Source: Cognatitamlana onchidii (GTDB lineage: Bacteria; Bacteroidota; Bacteroidia; Flavobacteriales; Flavobacteriaceae). From it: DNA of 64,000 bases. A program made the translations under genes and the position numbers. This document shows positions 34,614-44,167 of the stretch, piece by piece (the stretch's first letter is position 1; every line of letters starts with the position of its first letter). Location: the NCBI RefSeq assembly GCF_004804355.1, contig NZ_SRWZ01000007.1, positions 62,001 to 126,000 on the forward strand. Direction: 5' to 3'. The notes below the pieces were generated by a model. It made no database searches. It saw nothing but the letters and a program-made list of their open reading frames with translations, and was not told the origin of the DNA.

Positions 34614-34695
34614 AATTTTGTTATTTAACAAACAATCTTATTGTAAGAAAATATTTTATTTTTAATTTGATTGAAACGGCATCAATCAATCCTTT

Positions 34696-36915
34696 ATGAA
34701 CAAGACAATTATATTTCTCTTTCCATTACTTATAAACTTCTTTGCGCCTGCGCAAAACCCTCATAATTTAGATTTTGAAGAATATAGCTACCATTTGAAA
34801 TTACCTAAAAAATGGTTTATCTGGGGCAATTATATTATAGGTGCGGATACGCTTCATGCGCATTCTGGAAAATATTCTGGAAAAATTACTTCAAACAAAA
34901 CAGAAGATTCTTTTGGAAGTATAGCATATCGCATCCCCGTAACTTACGAAGGAAAATCTATTCGTCTTGAAGGCTATATGAAAACCAAAGATGTCAAAAA
35001 TGGCTTTGCTGGATTGCTACTAAGAATAGATGGCAAAGATAAAATGTTAGGTTTTGACAATATGAAAAATCAAAATATTCATGGTACCAATGACTGGCAT
35101 AAATATTCCATTACATTACCATTTCCTGAGGAAGCTGAAAGAATATATATAGCAGGAATTTTAGTAGGCAAAGGAGAAGCCTGGTTTGATGATTATGAAT
35201 TAACTATAGACGGCAAAAACATTCAAACCCTAAAAGAAAAAGAGGAGTCCATTTATAAGGCCGATTTGGATAAAGAATTTGATTCTGGTTCGCAAATTAG
35301 TTTTCCTGCACTTGATGAAAACCTTGTTGGTAATTTAGACCTTTTAGGTAAAGTCTGGGGGTTCTTAAAATACTATCATCCAGCTGTTGGAGCAGGTGAA
35401 TACAATTGGGATTATGAATTATTTAGAATACTCCCAAAATATCTGAATTCTAAAAACGACTCTGAAAGAGATGTAATTCTTGTTAATTGGATTAATACTT
35501 TAGGGGAAGTTAAACCCTGTAAATCATGTAAAGATACACCAACTGATGCCGTTTTAAAACCTGACTTAACTTGGATTGATAATAACTCATTATCGAACTC
35601 ATTAATTTCAAAACTAAAATATATTCAAAAAAACAGACACCAAGGAAACCATTACTATATTGGCATGACTACTAAGGTAGGGAATTCAGAGTTTAAAAAT
35701 GAAAATCCATATTCAAATATGGCCTTCCCAGATTCTGGATTTCGTCTTTTAGCATTATATCGATATTGGAATATGATGCAATATTTTAATCCGAACAGGC
35801 GCTTAACGGATAAAAATTGGAACGATGTGCTATCAGCCTACATTCCAAAATTCATTAATGCTAAAACGGAACTCGAATATGAACTAACCTTGATACAAGT
35901 AATTGGTGAAGTAAACGATACGCATGCCAATTTATCGGGCGACCGTGATAAAGTTGAGAAACATCGTGGATTTTATTTCCCTCCCGTTCATTTACGCTTT
36001 ATAGAAAACAAATTAATAGTTGATGACTATTTCAACCCAGAAATGAAACCTGAAATAGGTTTAGAAATAGGAGATGTTATCACCCATGTTAACCAGAAAC
36101 CTATTGAAGATATTTTAAAAGAAAACCACGATTTCTACCCAGCATCAAACCAATCAGCGCGCCTTCGTGACATGTCACATGATATCTTAAGGTCTAAATC
36201 TAAAACAATAAATATAACTTATCTCAGAAATAAACAGTCATTTACTAAAGAACTACAATTATTCAAAAAAGCAGACTTAAACTACTATACTTGGTATAGG
36301 TATGAAATTGGTGGCGAAAGCTATAAAATGCTTGACCATAATATTGGTTATATAACCCTTAAAAACATCAGAGTTCCTGAAGTCAGGATAATCAGAAAGG
36401 AATTTATCGACACCCAAGGTATCATTGTTGATATTCGAAATTATCCTGCGAAATTTATGCCTTTTGTTTTGGGCTCCTTTTTTACTTCAAAACCCAGTCC
36501 ATTCGTTAAATTTACAATTGGAAACGTGAATAATCCTGGAGAATTTTCCTTTGGAAAAACATTGTCTATCACTCCAGAAGAAACCTGCTACAAAGGAAAA
36601 GTTGTAGTTTTAGTTAATGAGCTATCCCAAAGTCAAGCAGAATACACAGCCATGGCTTTTAGAGCGGGTGATAATGTGACCATTATGGGAAGTACAACTG
36701 CAGGAGCAGATGGAAACGTATCCAATATTCCTCTACCTGGAGGTTTAAGCACTAGGATTTCGGGTATAGGTGTTTATTACCCAGACGGAAGAGAAACACA
36801 GCGCGTTGGTATTGTTCCAGATGTAGAGGTAAAACCAACTATTATAGGAATAAAACAAGGTAGAGATGAAGTTTTAGAAAAAGCTATAGAATACTTTAAT
36901 GATTCAAAACAATGA
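34696..36915 (+). CDS. Secreted S41-family (C-terminal processing-like) peptidase
   Basis: 739 residues with a signal peptide (about 1-19, ending APAQ). The N-terminal beta domain (about 25-175) looks like a carbohydrate-binding jelly roll. A linker carries a CKSCK pair, then a PDZ-like segment (about 430-520: FIENKLIVDDYFN, LEIGDVITHVNQKPIED) and the S41 catalytic domain. The nucleophile is probably Ser646 in VLVNELSQSQAEYTAMAF, followed by GSTTAGADGN. Substrate unknown. The stop overlaps the next ATG (ATGA), so an exonuclease-like gene is co-translated. Confidence 0.85.
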   Translation: MNKTIIFLFPLLINFFAPAQNPHNLDFEEYSYHLKLPKKWFIWGNYIIGADTLHAHSGKYSGKITSNKTEDSFGSIAYRIPVTYEGKSIRLEGYMKTKDVKNGFAGLLLRIDGKDKMLGFDNMKNQNIHGTNDWHKYSITLPFPEEAERIYIAGILVGKGEAWFDDYELTIDGKNIQTLKEKEESIYKADLDKEFDSGSQISFPALDENLVGNLDLLGKVWGFLKYYHPAVGAGEYNWDYELFRILPKYLNSKNDSERDVILVNWINTLGEVKPCKSCKDTPTDAVLKPDLTWIDNNSLSNSLISKLKYIQKNRHQGNHYYIGMTTKVGNSEFKNENPYSNMAFPDSGFRLLALYRYWNMMQYFNPNRRLTDKNWNDVLSAYIPKFINAKTELEYELTLIQVIGEVNDTHANLSGDRDKVEKHRGFYFPPVHLRFIENKLIVDDYFNPEMKPEIGLEIGDVITHVNQKPIEDILKENHDFYPASNQSARLRDMSHDILRSKSKTINITYLRNKQSFTKELQLFKKADLNYYTWYRYEIGGESYKMLDHNIGYITLKNIRVPEVRIIRKEFIDTQGIIVDIRNYPAKFMPFVLGSFFTSKPSPFVKFTIGNVNNPGEFSFGKTLSITPEETCYKGKVVVLVNELSQSQAEYTAMAFRAGDNVTIMGSTTAGADGNVSNIPLPGGLSTRISGIGVYYPDGRETQRVGIVPDVEVKPTIIGIKQGRDEVLEKAIEYFNDSKQ

Positions 36916-37625
36916 TTAACAAACTACACCTTGAAAACATTTTGTTTCTAGATATTGAAACGGTTCCGGAGGTTCAGCATTTTTCCGAATTAAACGGAAC
37001 CAAACAAGCACTTTGGGACACCAAATCGAAGTACCAACGCAAAGACGATTATACAGCTGAAGAGTTTTACGAACGGGCTGGTATTTGGGCCGAATTTGGT
37101 AAAATAGTTTGTATTTCGGTGGGCTATTTTAATATTCAAAACGATTTAAAACGCTTTAGAGTGACCTCATTTTATGGCGATGAAATTGCGATTTTAAAAG
37201 ATTTTAAAAATCTACTAGCCACCCATTTTAACCAAACCAAACACTTACTGTGTGCTCATAATGGAAAAGAGTTTGACTTTCCGTACATCGCACGGCGTAT
37301 GATTATTCATAATATAGAATTGCCTCCTAAACTGAATCTGTTTGGAAAAAAACCTTGGGAAGTGCCCCATCTAGACACCTTAGAATTATGGAAATTTGGC
37401 GATTATAAAACCTACACCTCTTTAAAACTTTTAACCAACGTTCTAGGCATTCCTTCTCCCAAAGATGATATTGATGGCAGTGAAGTATGCCGCGTATTTT
37501 ATGAAGAAAACGATATTGACAGAATCATAACTTATTGCGAGAAAGACACCATTGCTGTAGCTCAGATATTTTTGAGACTTCGTGGCGATGACTTGTTGAC
37601 TGATGATGATATTATGCATATATAG
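36912..37625 (+). CDS. Predicted 3'-5' exonuclease, DnaQ / PolB-like superfamily
   Basis: 237 residues of the RNase H-like DEDD exonuclease fold. Exo I is Asp14-Ile-Glu16 in LFLDIETVPE. Exo II lies in LLCAHNGKEFDFPYIARRM, and Exo III in YCEKDTIAVAQIF. Looks like the stand-alone proteins annotated as 3'-5' exonuclease related to the DNA polymerase B proofreading domain. Role in DNA or RNA trimming not established. Overlaps the S41 peptidase gene by 4 bases, an unexpected pairing. Confidence 0.85.
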   Translation: MINKLHLENILFLDIETVPEVQHFSELNGTKQALWDTKSKYQRKDDYTAEEFYERAGIWAEFGKIVCISVGYFNIQNDLKRFRVTSFYGDEIAILKDFKNLLATHFNQTKHLLCAHNGKEFDFPYIARRMIIHNIELPPKLNLFGKKPWEVPHLDTLELWKFGDYKTYTSLKLLTNVLGIPSPKDDIDGSEVCRVFYEENDIDRIITYCEKDTIAVAQIFLRLRGDDLLTDDDIMHI

Positions 37626-37651
37626 TTCTTGCCATAGGAGTTAAGAAAAAG

Positions 37652-37659
37652 TAAATTTG
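37652..37659 (+). promoter_or_regulatory. -7 box of the ABC ATPase gene
   Basis: TAAATTTG matches TAnnTTTG and ends 4 bases before the ATG at 37664, predicting a leaderless or near-leaderless mRNA. Confidence 0.5.
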
Positions 37660-37663
37660 CAAC

Positions 37664-39343
37664 ATGAACAATCACCCAATATTAAAAGTAGAAAACCTAT
37701 CCATCGCATTTGGCGAACATGAGGTTATTCACGGTATTTCGTATCATTTGAATAAGAATGAAATCTTGGGGATTGTTGGCGAATCGGGTTCGGGAAAATC
37801 GGTATCCTCGTTAGCCATCTTAGGTCTGCTTCCAAAGAATATTTCGAAAATTACTTCTGGTAGTATTGCATTTCTGGGTAAAGATTTGGCAACGCTCTCA
37901 AATAAGGAATTTCAAAAAATTAGAGGAAAAAAAATCGCCATGATTTTTCAAGAACCTATGAGCTCCTTAAACCCATCTATGACCTGTGGCGCGCAAGTAC
38001 TTGAAATTTTATTAAATCACACCAGGATCAATAAAAAAGAAGGAATAAGCGAAACCATATTATTATTTGAAAAAGTAAAACTCCCAAACCCAGAACGTGT
38101 TTTTAATGCATATCCTCATGAAATCTCTGGAGGACAAAAACAACGTGTCATGATTGCTATGGCTATTGCCTGCAAACCAGATGTTTTAATTGCCGACGAA
38201 CCAACAACAGCCCTAGATGTAACAGTTCAGAAGGAAATTATTGAGCTTTTAAAAGAGCTTCAAAGCATTACAAAAATGAGCATTGTGTTTATCACTCACG
38301 ATCTTGCACTAATTTCTGAAATTGCAGATAGCGTTTTAGTGATGTATAAAGGGCACATTGTCGAGCAAGGTTCTGTAAGCACCATTTTTAAGACCCCTAA
38401 ACATAACTACACAAAAGCCTTAATTAATTCCAGACCTTCTTTAAACACAAGATTAAAAACCTTACCTACCATTCAAAACTTTTTAGAAGACGACATTAAA
38501 ACGGAAGTAATTACTAAAGAGAACCGCCAAACCAGACATAAGGAATTGTATAATGGTACGCCTCTTCTTGAAGTTGTTAATATTGAAAAAGAATACCTAT
38601 CGAAATCGGGCTTATTTGGAAAACCTACGTCATTTAAGGCTGTTAATAATTTAAGCTTCAAGCTATTTGAAGGTGAAACTTTGGGTCTTGTTGGAGAGTC
38701 TGGCTGCGGAAAATCAACCTTAGGCAATGCCATTTTACAATTGGATAAAGCCACGGCTGGTAAAATCTTATACCAAGGCGTTGATATTACCAAGCTTTCT
38801 AAAACAGAAACTAGAAAGCTAAGAAAAGACATTCAAATAATTTTTCAAGACCCATATTCTTCGCTTAACCCAAGAATTCCAATTGGTCAAGCCATTATGG
38901 AGCCTATGAAGGTTCATGGGCTTTATCAGACCGATTCGAATAGAAAGGAAAAGGCTATTGGTTTATTAGAACAAGTCGGTTTATCTGAAGAACATTTCAA
39001 CAGATATCCACATGAGTTTTCAGGTGGCCAGAGGCAGCGTGTTGGCATTGCTAGAACCATTGCTTTAAACCCAAAACTGATTGTTTGTGACGAATCTGTA
39101 TCGGCCTTAGACATATCTGTTCAAGCGCAAGTTTTAAACCTGCTTAACGAGCTAAAAAACAGCTTTAAATTCACTTATATTTTTATCTCTCATGACTTAG
39201 CTGTTGTAAAATATATGTCTGATCAATTATTAGTTATGAATAAAGGACAAATTGAAGAATTGGATGATGCCGATACCATTTACAACCATCCTAAAAAAGC
39301 CTATACCAAAAAACTGATTGATGCCATACCAAAGGGGCTATAA
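37664..39343 (+). CDS. Fused double-ATPase of a peptide ABC importer (DppD-DppF / YejF type)
   Basis: 559 residues holding two complete nucleotide-binding domains. Domain 1 (about 5-255) has Walker A GESGSGKS (39-46), signature SGGQKQR and Walker B VLIADEPTTALD. Domain 2 (about 290-550) has GESGCGKS, SGGQRQR and LIVCDESVSALD, where the usual Pro after the catalytic Glu is Ser. The oligopeptide/nickel class of importers carries this fusion. The permease and binding-protein genes are not adjacent, so this gene is on its own here. Followed by a perfect bidirectional terminator. Confidence 0.9.
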   Translation: MNNHPILKVENLSIAFGEHEVIHGISYHLNKNEILGIVGESGSGKSVSSLAILGLLPKNISKITSGSIAFLGKDLATLSNKEFQKIRGKKIAMIFQEPMSSLNPSMTCGAQVLEILLNHTRINKKEGISETILLFEKVKLPNPERVFNAYPHEISGGQKQRVMIAMAIACKPDVLIADEPTTALDVTVQKEIIELLKELQSITKMSIVFITHDLALISEIADSVLVMYKGHIVEQGSVSTIFKTPKHNYTKALINSRPSLNTRLKTLPTIQNFLEDDIKTEVITKENRQTRHKELYNGTPLLEVVNIEKEYLSKSGLFGKPTSFKAVNNLSFKLFEGETLGLVGESGCGKSTLGNAILQLDKATAGKILYQGVDITKLSKTETRKLRKDIQIIFQDPYSSLNPRIPIGQAIMEPMKVHGLYQTDSNRKEKAIGLLEQVGLSEEHFNRYPHEFSGGQRQRVGIARTIALNPKLIVCDESVSALDISVQAQVLNLLNELKNSFKFTYIFISHDLAVVKYMSDQLLVMNKGQIEELDDADTIYNHPKKAYTKKLIDAIPKGL

Positions 39344-39381
39344 AAAAAGGTCATTTTTATTTAAATAAAAATGACCTTTTT
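39344..39381. terminator. Long perfect palindromic terminator after the ABC gene
   Basis: Two 19-bp arms (39344-39362, 39363-39381) form an uninterrupted perfect palindrome with A-tract and T-tract ends, able to terminate transcription in both directions. It begins right at the ABC stop codon. Confidence 0.85.
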
Positions 39382-39405
39382 AAAAACTAAACTATCTAAA
39401 TATAA

Positions 39406-39534
39406 TTAAAGCATAAATATCTTTTTAGTTAGATAGTACAAACTTCTAAAAAACTGCAAATTCTCCTTTAAGGTCTCTTTGAATTTGCTCTCTTCGTTCG
39501 TAGGTAGTTCAGGTAGATTTGTGGCAATATTCAT
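39406..39534 (-). CDS. Possible 42-residue protein
   Basis: Open frame from ATG 39534 to TAA 39406, starting MNIATNLPELPTNEESKFK with an amphipathic charged middle and a hydrophobic, basic end (FFRSLYYLTKKIFML). It could be a small protein that associates with membranes. It lies in a 325-base region between the ABC terminator and scoB that otherwise holds nothing; the frame ends 24 bases before the terminator palindrome, which would serve it on the minus strand. Unproven. Confidence 0.35.
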   Translation of the reverse strand: MNIATNLPELPTNEESKFKETLKENLQFFRSLYYLTKKIFML

Positions 39535-39706
39535 AGATTTAAAAGTTTATGGCAGATTTTAAAAAATCTTAGGTTACTTGTTTTTTGGGAGTACTAATAT
39601 CGAATTTATTTTCAATTTAATCGTTAAAAAACATATTAATTCGATGAAATGTTTATTTATTTAACATTTAGCCCTTATTTCATCGAAACCACACCTACTT
39701 TTTTAC

Positions 39707-40360
39707 TTACAGAACCATTTCAGGAATAGTGCCTTCAACAATTAAACGGCCTTCAGTCGCATTCCTAATATCGTCCACACTTACGCCTGGTGCCCGTTCC
39801 AACAGTTTAAAACCCCTTGGAGTAACTTCTAGCACAGCCATGTTGGTTACCACTTTTTTTACGCAGCCCACTCCCGTTAACGGAAGCGAACATTTCTTTA
39901 AGAGTTTTGAGGCCCCTCGTTTATTAGTATGCATCATGGCCACAATAATATTTTCTGCACTCGCCACTAAATCCATTGCACCTCCCATTCCCTTAACCAT
40001 CTTCCCTGGAATTTTCCAATTGGCAATATCGCCGTTTTCAGCAACCTCCATAGCGCCTAATATGGTAAGATCAACATGCTGTCCTCTTATCATTGAAAAG
40101 CTTAGTGCAGAATCAAAAAAACTTGCTCCAGGTAAGGTTGTAATAGTTTGCTTTCCTGCATTAATAATATCGGCATCCTCTTCACCCTCAAAGGGGAAAG
40201 GCCCCATTCCTAAAACCCCATTTTCACTTTGAAATTCAACCTCAATATCATGCCTTACGTAATTTGCTACTAACGTTGGAATACCAATTCCTAAGTTCAC
40301 ATAATAACCATCCTGAACTTCTTTTGCTATACGCTTAGCAATACCATTTTTATCTAACAT
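39707..40360 (-). CDS. scoB: Succinyl-CoA:3-ketoacid CoA-transferase, subunit B
   Basis: With subunit A, transfers CoA between succinyl-CoA and acetoacetate, in ketone-body or acetoacetate use. 217 residues. The catalytic glutamate that carries CoA is Glu46 in VEFQSENGVLGMGP. Also GIGIPTLVANYV and LPLTGVGCVKKVVTNMAVLEV. Follows subunit A on the same strand with a 76-base gap. Confidence 0.95.
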   Translation of the reverse strand: MLDKNGIAKRIAKEVQDGYYVNLGIGIPTLVANYVRHDIEVEFQSENGVLGMGPFPFEGEEDADIINAGKQTITTLPGASFFDSALSFSMIRGQHVDLTILGAMEVAENGDIANWKIPGKMVKGMGGAMDLVASAENIIVAMMHTNKRGASKLLKKCSLPLTGVGCVKKVVTNMAVLEVTPRGFKLLERAPGVSVDDIRNATEGRLIVEGTIPEMVL

Positions 40361-40436
40361 TTCTTTTGGTTTATACAGTTACAACATATAAAAGCTTATA
40401 TCCTAGTTCTTTTTTTGGGGTAAAACCATAGCCGCT

Positions 40437-41141
40437 TTAAGTACTTTTTTGTCTTACAGTACGCTGTTCAATTCGTTTTTCATAAACAGCTCCCTGAAAA
40501 ATACGTTTAACAAATATTCCAGGAATATGAATTTGATTAGGATCTAACTCCCCTAAAGGTACAAGCTCCTCAACCTCAGCAACTGTAATTTTAGCAGCTC
40601 CGCACATATTTGGATTGAAATTCCTTGCTGTTCCTTTAAAAATAAGATTACCTGCTTCATCACCTTTCCAGGCTTTTACAAACGCAAAATCGGCTTTAAA
40701 AGCATGTTCTAAAACATACATTTTCCCATCAAATTCACGAGTTTCTTTACCTTCAGCTACTTCGGTACCATAACCAGCTGGTGTATAAATTGCTGGAAAA
40801 CCTGCCTGTGCAGCTCTACATCGTTCGGCCAAAGTACCTTGAGGAATAAGTTCTACTTCCAATTCCCCAGAGAGCATTTGACGCTCAAATTCATCATTCT
40901 CACCCACGTATGACGAAACCATTTTTTTTATTTGTTTTTGCTGTAATAACAACCCCAAACCAAAATCATCAACTCCTGCATTATTAGAAATACATGTAAG
41001 TCCGCTCACCCCAAGTTTTACCAATTGTGCAATGGCATTTTCGGGAATACCGCTAAGACCAAAACCACCAAGCATGAATGTCATATTATTAGTAACGCCT
41101 ATAAGAGCTTCTTCAACGCTAGACACTTTCTTATTTATCAT
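40437..41141 (-). CDS. scoA: Succinyl-CoA:3-ketoacid CoA-transferase, subunit A
   Basis: 234 residues of the CoA-transferase family I alpha subunit: [19 protein letters not shown] with the CoA-binding glycine loop, [17 protein letters not shown], and [18 protein letters not shown]. Pairs with scoB to make the heterodimeric or heterotetrameric enzyme. First gene of the two-gene operon; a terminator on the minus strand for the neighbouring PBP1A gene lies just upstream at 41211-41240. Confidence 0.95.
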   Translation of the reverse strand: MINKKVSSVEEALIGVTNNMTFMLGGFGLSGIPENAIAQLVKLGVSGLTCISNNAGVDDFGLGLLLQQKQIKKMVSSYVGENDEFERQMLSGELEVELIPQGTLAERCRAAQAGFPAIYTPAGYGTEVAEGKETREFDGKMYVLEHAFKADFAFVKAWKGDEAGNLIFKGTARNFNPNMCGAAKITVAEVEELVPLGELDPNQIHIPGIFVKRIFQGAVYEKRIEQRTVRQKST

Positions 41142-41210
41142 TATTATTCAGTTTATGCTGTCTAAATTTACGAATAATTGAATAATTTGTTCTAAACAAT
41201 AACAATTTAA

Positions 41211-41240
41211 AAAACCATTCTTTAATTAAAGAATGGTTTT
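41211..41240 (-). terminator. Terminator of the PBP1A operon
   Basis: Perfect 30-bp palindrome (arms 41211-41225 and 41226-41240) starting 31 bases after the PBP1A stop. On the minus strand it ends in a T run. It separates pbp1A from scoA. Confidence 0.85.
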
Positions 41241-41270
41241 CAATATTTTAGAAAGTACCCTAGATTTTTT

Positions 41271-43619
41271 TTAAAAGTCTAGCTCTGGGAGATCATCCTC
41301 GAGCGTATTATTATCGATATCTTCAGGATTATCACTGCCCGAGCAATCCACACGAATAGAAAGGTTCTCTGGCGCTTCAAACTCGGCTTTAGATATATTT
41401 AAAGTTTCATCGGTATAACAGCTTTTCATGTATACGCCCCAAATAGGTAATGCCATAGCTGCTCCTTGTCCGTAGGTAATGGATTTAAAATGAGCCGCTC
41501 TATCTTCTGCTCCAACCCAAACCCCTGTTACTAAATTTGGCACCATACCCATAAACCAACCATCACTTTGGTTTTGCGTGGTTCCTGTTTTTCCAGCAAT
41601 AGGGTTTTCAAACTCATAAGGGTAGCCTGTTATTATTTCTCTATAATCTACTCTTACCTTATCTCTGCCCCTTCCTCTTAACCTCGCTCCTGAACCAGAC
41701 TGTGTAACCCCTTCCATAAGTTTAACTGCAACATAAGCTGTTTCTGCACTTAAAACATCTCTGGTTTCTGGCTTAAACTGGTACAAAATAGTACCGTTTT
41801 TATCTTCGATACTTGTAACCATAACGGGTTTCGTATAAACACCTTGATTAGCAAACGTTGAATAGGCTCCCACCATTTCGTAAACACTAATTTCAGATAC
41901 CCCTAAAGCAATTGCAGGAACGGGAAGAATCTCTGACTCAATTCCCAATTTTTTTGCCAAATTTACTACCGGTTGTGGCCCTACTTTATCAATTAATCTG
42001 GCCGTAATGGTATTGACAGAGTTTGCAAGCGCATTTTTTAAGGTTCTAGTACCACCATAATCATTTTCACCATTCGAATTTCTTGGACACCATTCCTCTG
42101 GGTTACCAAACTTATTGGCCTCTATACAAAAAGGGGTGTCGGGAAATTCATCACAAGGAGAAAAGTGTAATTGATCGATGGCTGTGGCATAAACCAAAGG
42201 TTTAAAGGTTGAACCTATTTGACGTTTACCTTGCTTTACCATATCATACTGAAAATGCCTATAATTCATACCTCCAACCCAAGCTTTAACATGCCCTGTT
42301 TGCGGATCCATAGACATCATGCCCGTTCTTAGAAACATTTTATAGTACCGCATAGAGTCTATGGGTTTAAGTATGGTATCAATCTCTGAAGGCTTCCCAT
42401 CTTTCCATGCAAAAACAGACATCTTAACAGGCTTATAAAAAGATTCTTCAATTTCTTTATTAGACTTTTTAAGATCGTACTTCATATGCCGCCAGCGTTC
42501 TGATTGTTTCATGGATCGATTCATAAGCGCCTTAATCTCTTCCTGATCTAAATCCAAAAATGGTGCCGTTGGATTTCGTTTAGGTGTATTTTGATTAAAA
42601 AACTCGGCTTGTAACCTAGGCATATGCTGCTGCACTGCATCTTCCGCGTACTGCTGCATGCGAGAGTCTATAGTGGTGTATATTTTTAGCCCATCGTTAT
42701 ACAAATTCCATTTTGAACCATCAGGCTTTGGGTTCTTTTTAATCCAATCTTTCATAAAACCGTCCAAATACCCCCTAAAATAAGTGGCAATACCTTCGCG
42801 ATGTGACTCTGGTGAATAGTTTAAATCTAAATCTGTTGCTTGAAGAGAATCTTTTAGGTGTTCATCTATAAAATCATACTTATACATTTGAGCCAAAACT
42901 ACATTGCGTCTTTCTTTCACCAATTCAGGTCGCCTTCTCGGATTAAAAAGTGATGAATTCTTAAACATTCCCACTAACATAGCGGCTTCTTTCAACTCTA
43001 GATCTCTTGGTTCTTTGCCAAAGTATATTTTGGCCGCACTTCTAATACCATCAGCATTATTCAAAAAATCATAAATATTAAAATACTGTGCAATAATCTC
43101 TTCTTTGGTGTATTGACGCTCTAATCGAATGGCTATAACCCATTCTTTTAGTTTTTGAAGCACACGTTCAACAATATTTTTTGATCCTTCCCCGTGAAAC
43201 AATTGTTTCGCTAGTTGCTGAGAAATAGTACTTGCTCCACCTCCACTTCCTAGTTTAACAGCTGCCCTTAATGTACCACGAGCATCAATACCCGAATGTT
43301 CATAAAATCTAGCATCCTCGGTTGCAATCAATGCCTCTACAAGATATTCTGACAATTCATCATAGCTAACAGGTGTTCTATTATCATTAAAGTAAAACTT
43401 CCCTAAAGTTTTTCCATCTGAAGAAATAATTTCGGTAGCTAAATTCGTTTTTGGATTCTCTAATTGGGTATGATCTGGCATTTCACCAAAAGCACCCCAA
43501 GAAGCTAATAAAAACAGTAGTGCTACACATAAAATTGCTCCTGAGAAGATAATCCAAAACCAACGTATATATTTTGAAAAGTCTTGAACCGCTTTTGTGT
43601 CTTTTTTTGCTTTAGCCAT
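41271..43619 (-). CDS. Class A penicillin-binding protein 1A (transglycosylase/transpeptidase)
   Basis: 782 residues: cytoplasmic N-terminus, one TM helix (about 18-42), GT51 glycosyltransferase domain with the catalytic EDARFYEHSGID motif near residue 95, and a transpeptidase domain with SxxK in GSTFKPLVYA, SxN in ANSVNTI, and KTGTTQNQSDGW. The C-terminus is rich in acidic residues. Polymerises and crosslinks peptidoglycan. It follows gldH with a 53-base gap in an operon with RicT; the terminator is at 41211-41240. Confidence 0.94.
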   Translation of the reverse strand: MAKAKKDTKAVQDFSKYIRWFWIIFSGAILCVALLFLLASWGAFGEMPDHTQLENPKTNLATEIISSDGKTLGKFYFNDNRTPVSYDELSEYLVEALIATEDARFYEHSGIDARGTLRAAVKLGSGGGASTISQQLAKQLFHGEGSKNIVERVLQKLKEWVIAIRLERQYTKEEIIAQYFNIYDFLNNADGIRSAAKIYFGKEPRDLELKEAAMLVGMFKNSSLFNPRRRPELVKERRNVVLAQMYKYDFIDEHLKDSLQATDLDLNYSPESHREGIATYFRGYLDGFMKDWIKKNPKPDGSKWNLYNDGLKIYTTIDSRMQQYAEDAVQQHMPRLQAEFFNQNTPKRNPTAPFLDLDQEEIKALMNRSMKQSERWRHMKYDLKKSNKEIEESFYKPVKMSVFAWKDGKPSEIDTILKPIDSMRYYKMFLRTGMMSMDPQTGHVKAWVGGMNYRHFQYDMVKQGKRQIGSTFKPLVYATAIDQLHFSPCDEFPDTPFCIEANKFGNPEEWCPRNSNGENDYGGTRTLKNALANSVNTITARLIDKVGPQPVVNLAKKLGIESEILPVPAIALGVSEISVYEMVGAYSTFANQGVYTKPVMVTSIEDKNGTILYQFKPETRDVLSAETAYVAVKLMEGVTQSGSGARLRGRGRDKVRVDYREIITGYPYEFENPIAGKTGTTQNQSDGWFMGMVPNLVTGVWVGAEDRAAHFKSITYGQGAAMALPIWGVYMKSCYTDETLNISKAEFEAPENLSIRVDCSGSDNPEDIDNNTLEDDLPELDF

Positions 43620-43672
43620 AGTATAAGTCTCTTAAGTTAAAGGTAGCCTTAAGTTTTTAAAAGTTCCGTTGG

Positions 43673-44167
43673 TTATTTTTGCGTTAGGGTTTCAATTCTA
43701 AATCCAACATCGGTAATGCCCTCCAACTCTATAACCCCATTCACCTTTCCTTGCTCCCTCATGGCATGTTGAATGTTTACAGTATATTCGCCTAGTTCAT
43801 TAAACACAACCTGTTCTTTATACCATAACTTGTTTTCTTTTATATCTGTGTAACCCGTTCCAAGAAGTTTTCCACTAGGCTCTGCCATTTTATATTCTAG
43901 AGTATCCTTAACGGTTTTACCATGAGGAAAAACCATTTCAACTATTAGGAATAAATTGTTGTACTTATAAGCATTGGTGTTTCTTAGATTTACAAATAGA
44001 TTGTAAGGGTTTATTGAATCGGGAGGGGTTAGATTAAAACTTATTATAGAATCTTTATGCCATTTTTCTGGAACCGATTTATATTTATCGAAAACTTGAT
44101 TGGAATCGCAACCAACAAGCATAAAACAACCTATCAAAAAAAATAACAAGACTCTATTTTGTAGCAT
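43673..44167 (-). CDS. gldH: Gliding motility lipoprotein GldH
   Basis: 164 residues from ATG 44167 (MLQNRVLLFFLIGCFMLVGCDSN). The start is set there because a lipoprotein signal with lipobox LVGC begins at this Met; the longer open frame upstream lies inside the RicT gene. GldH belongs to the Gld set required for gliding motility and type IX secretion in Flavobacterium. Seen: the mature region WHKDSIISFNLTPPDSINPYNLFVNLRNTNAYKYNNLFLIV and NIQHAMREQGKVNGV typical of the family. The start overlaps the ricT stop by 14 bases, so the two are cotranscribed. Confidence 0.88.
   Translation of the reverse strand: MLQNRVLLFFLIGCFMLVGCDSNQVFDKYKSVPEKWHKDSIISFNLTPPDSINPYNLFVNLRNTNAYKYNNLFLIVEMVFPHGKTVKDTLEYKMAEPSGKLLGTGYTDIKENKLWYKEQVVFNELGEYTVNIQHAMREQGKVNGVIELEGITDVGFRIETLTQK

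Noticed and set aside
39729-40232. 167-codon plus-strand ORF inside scoB
   Set aside because: Antisense frame generated by codon bias of scoB; composition is Pro/Ser/Thr-rich and it has no recognisable domain.
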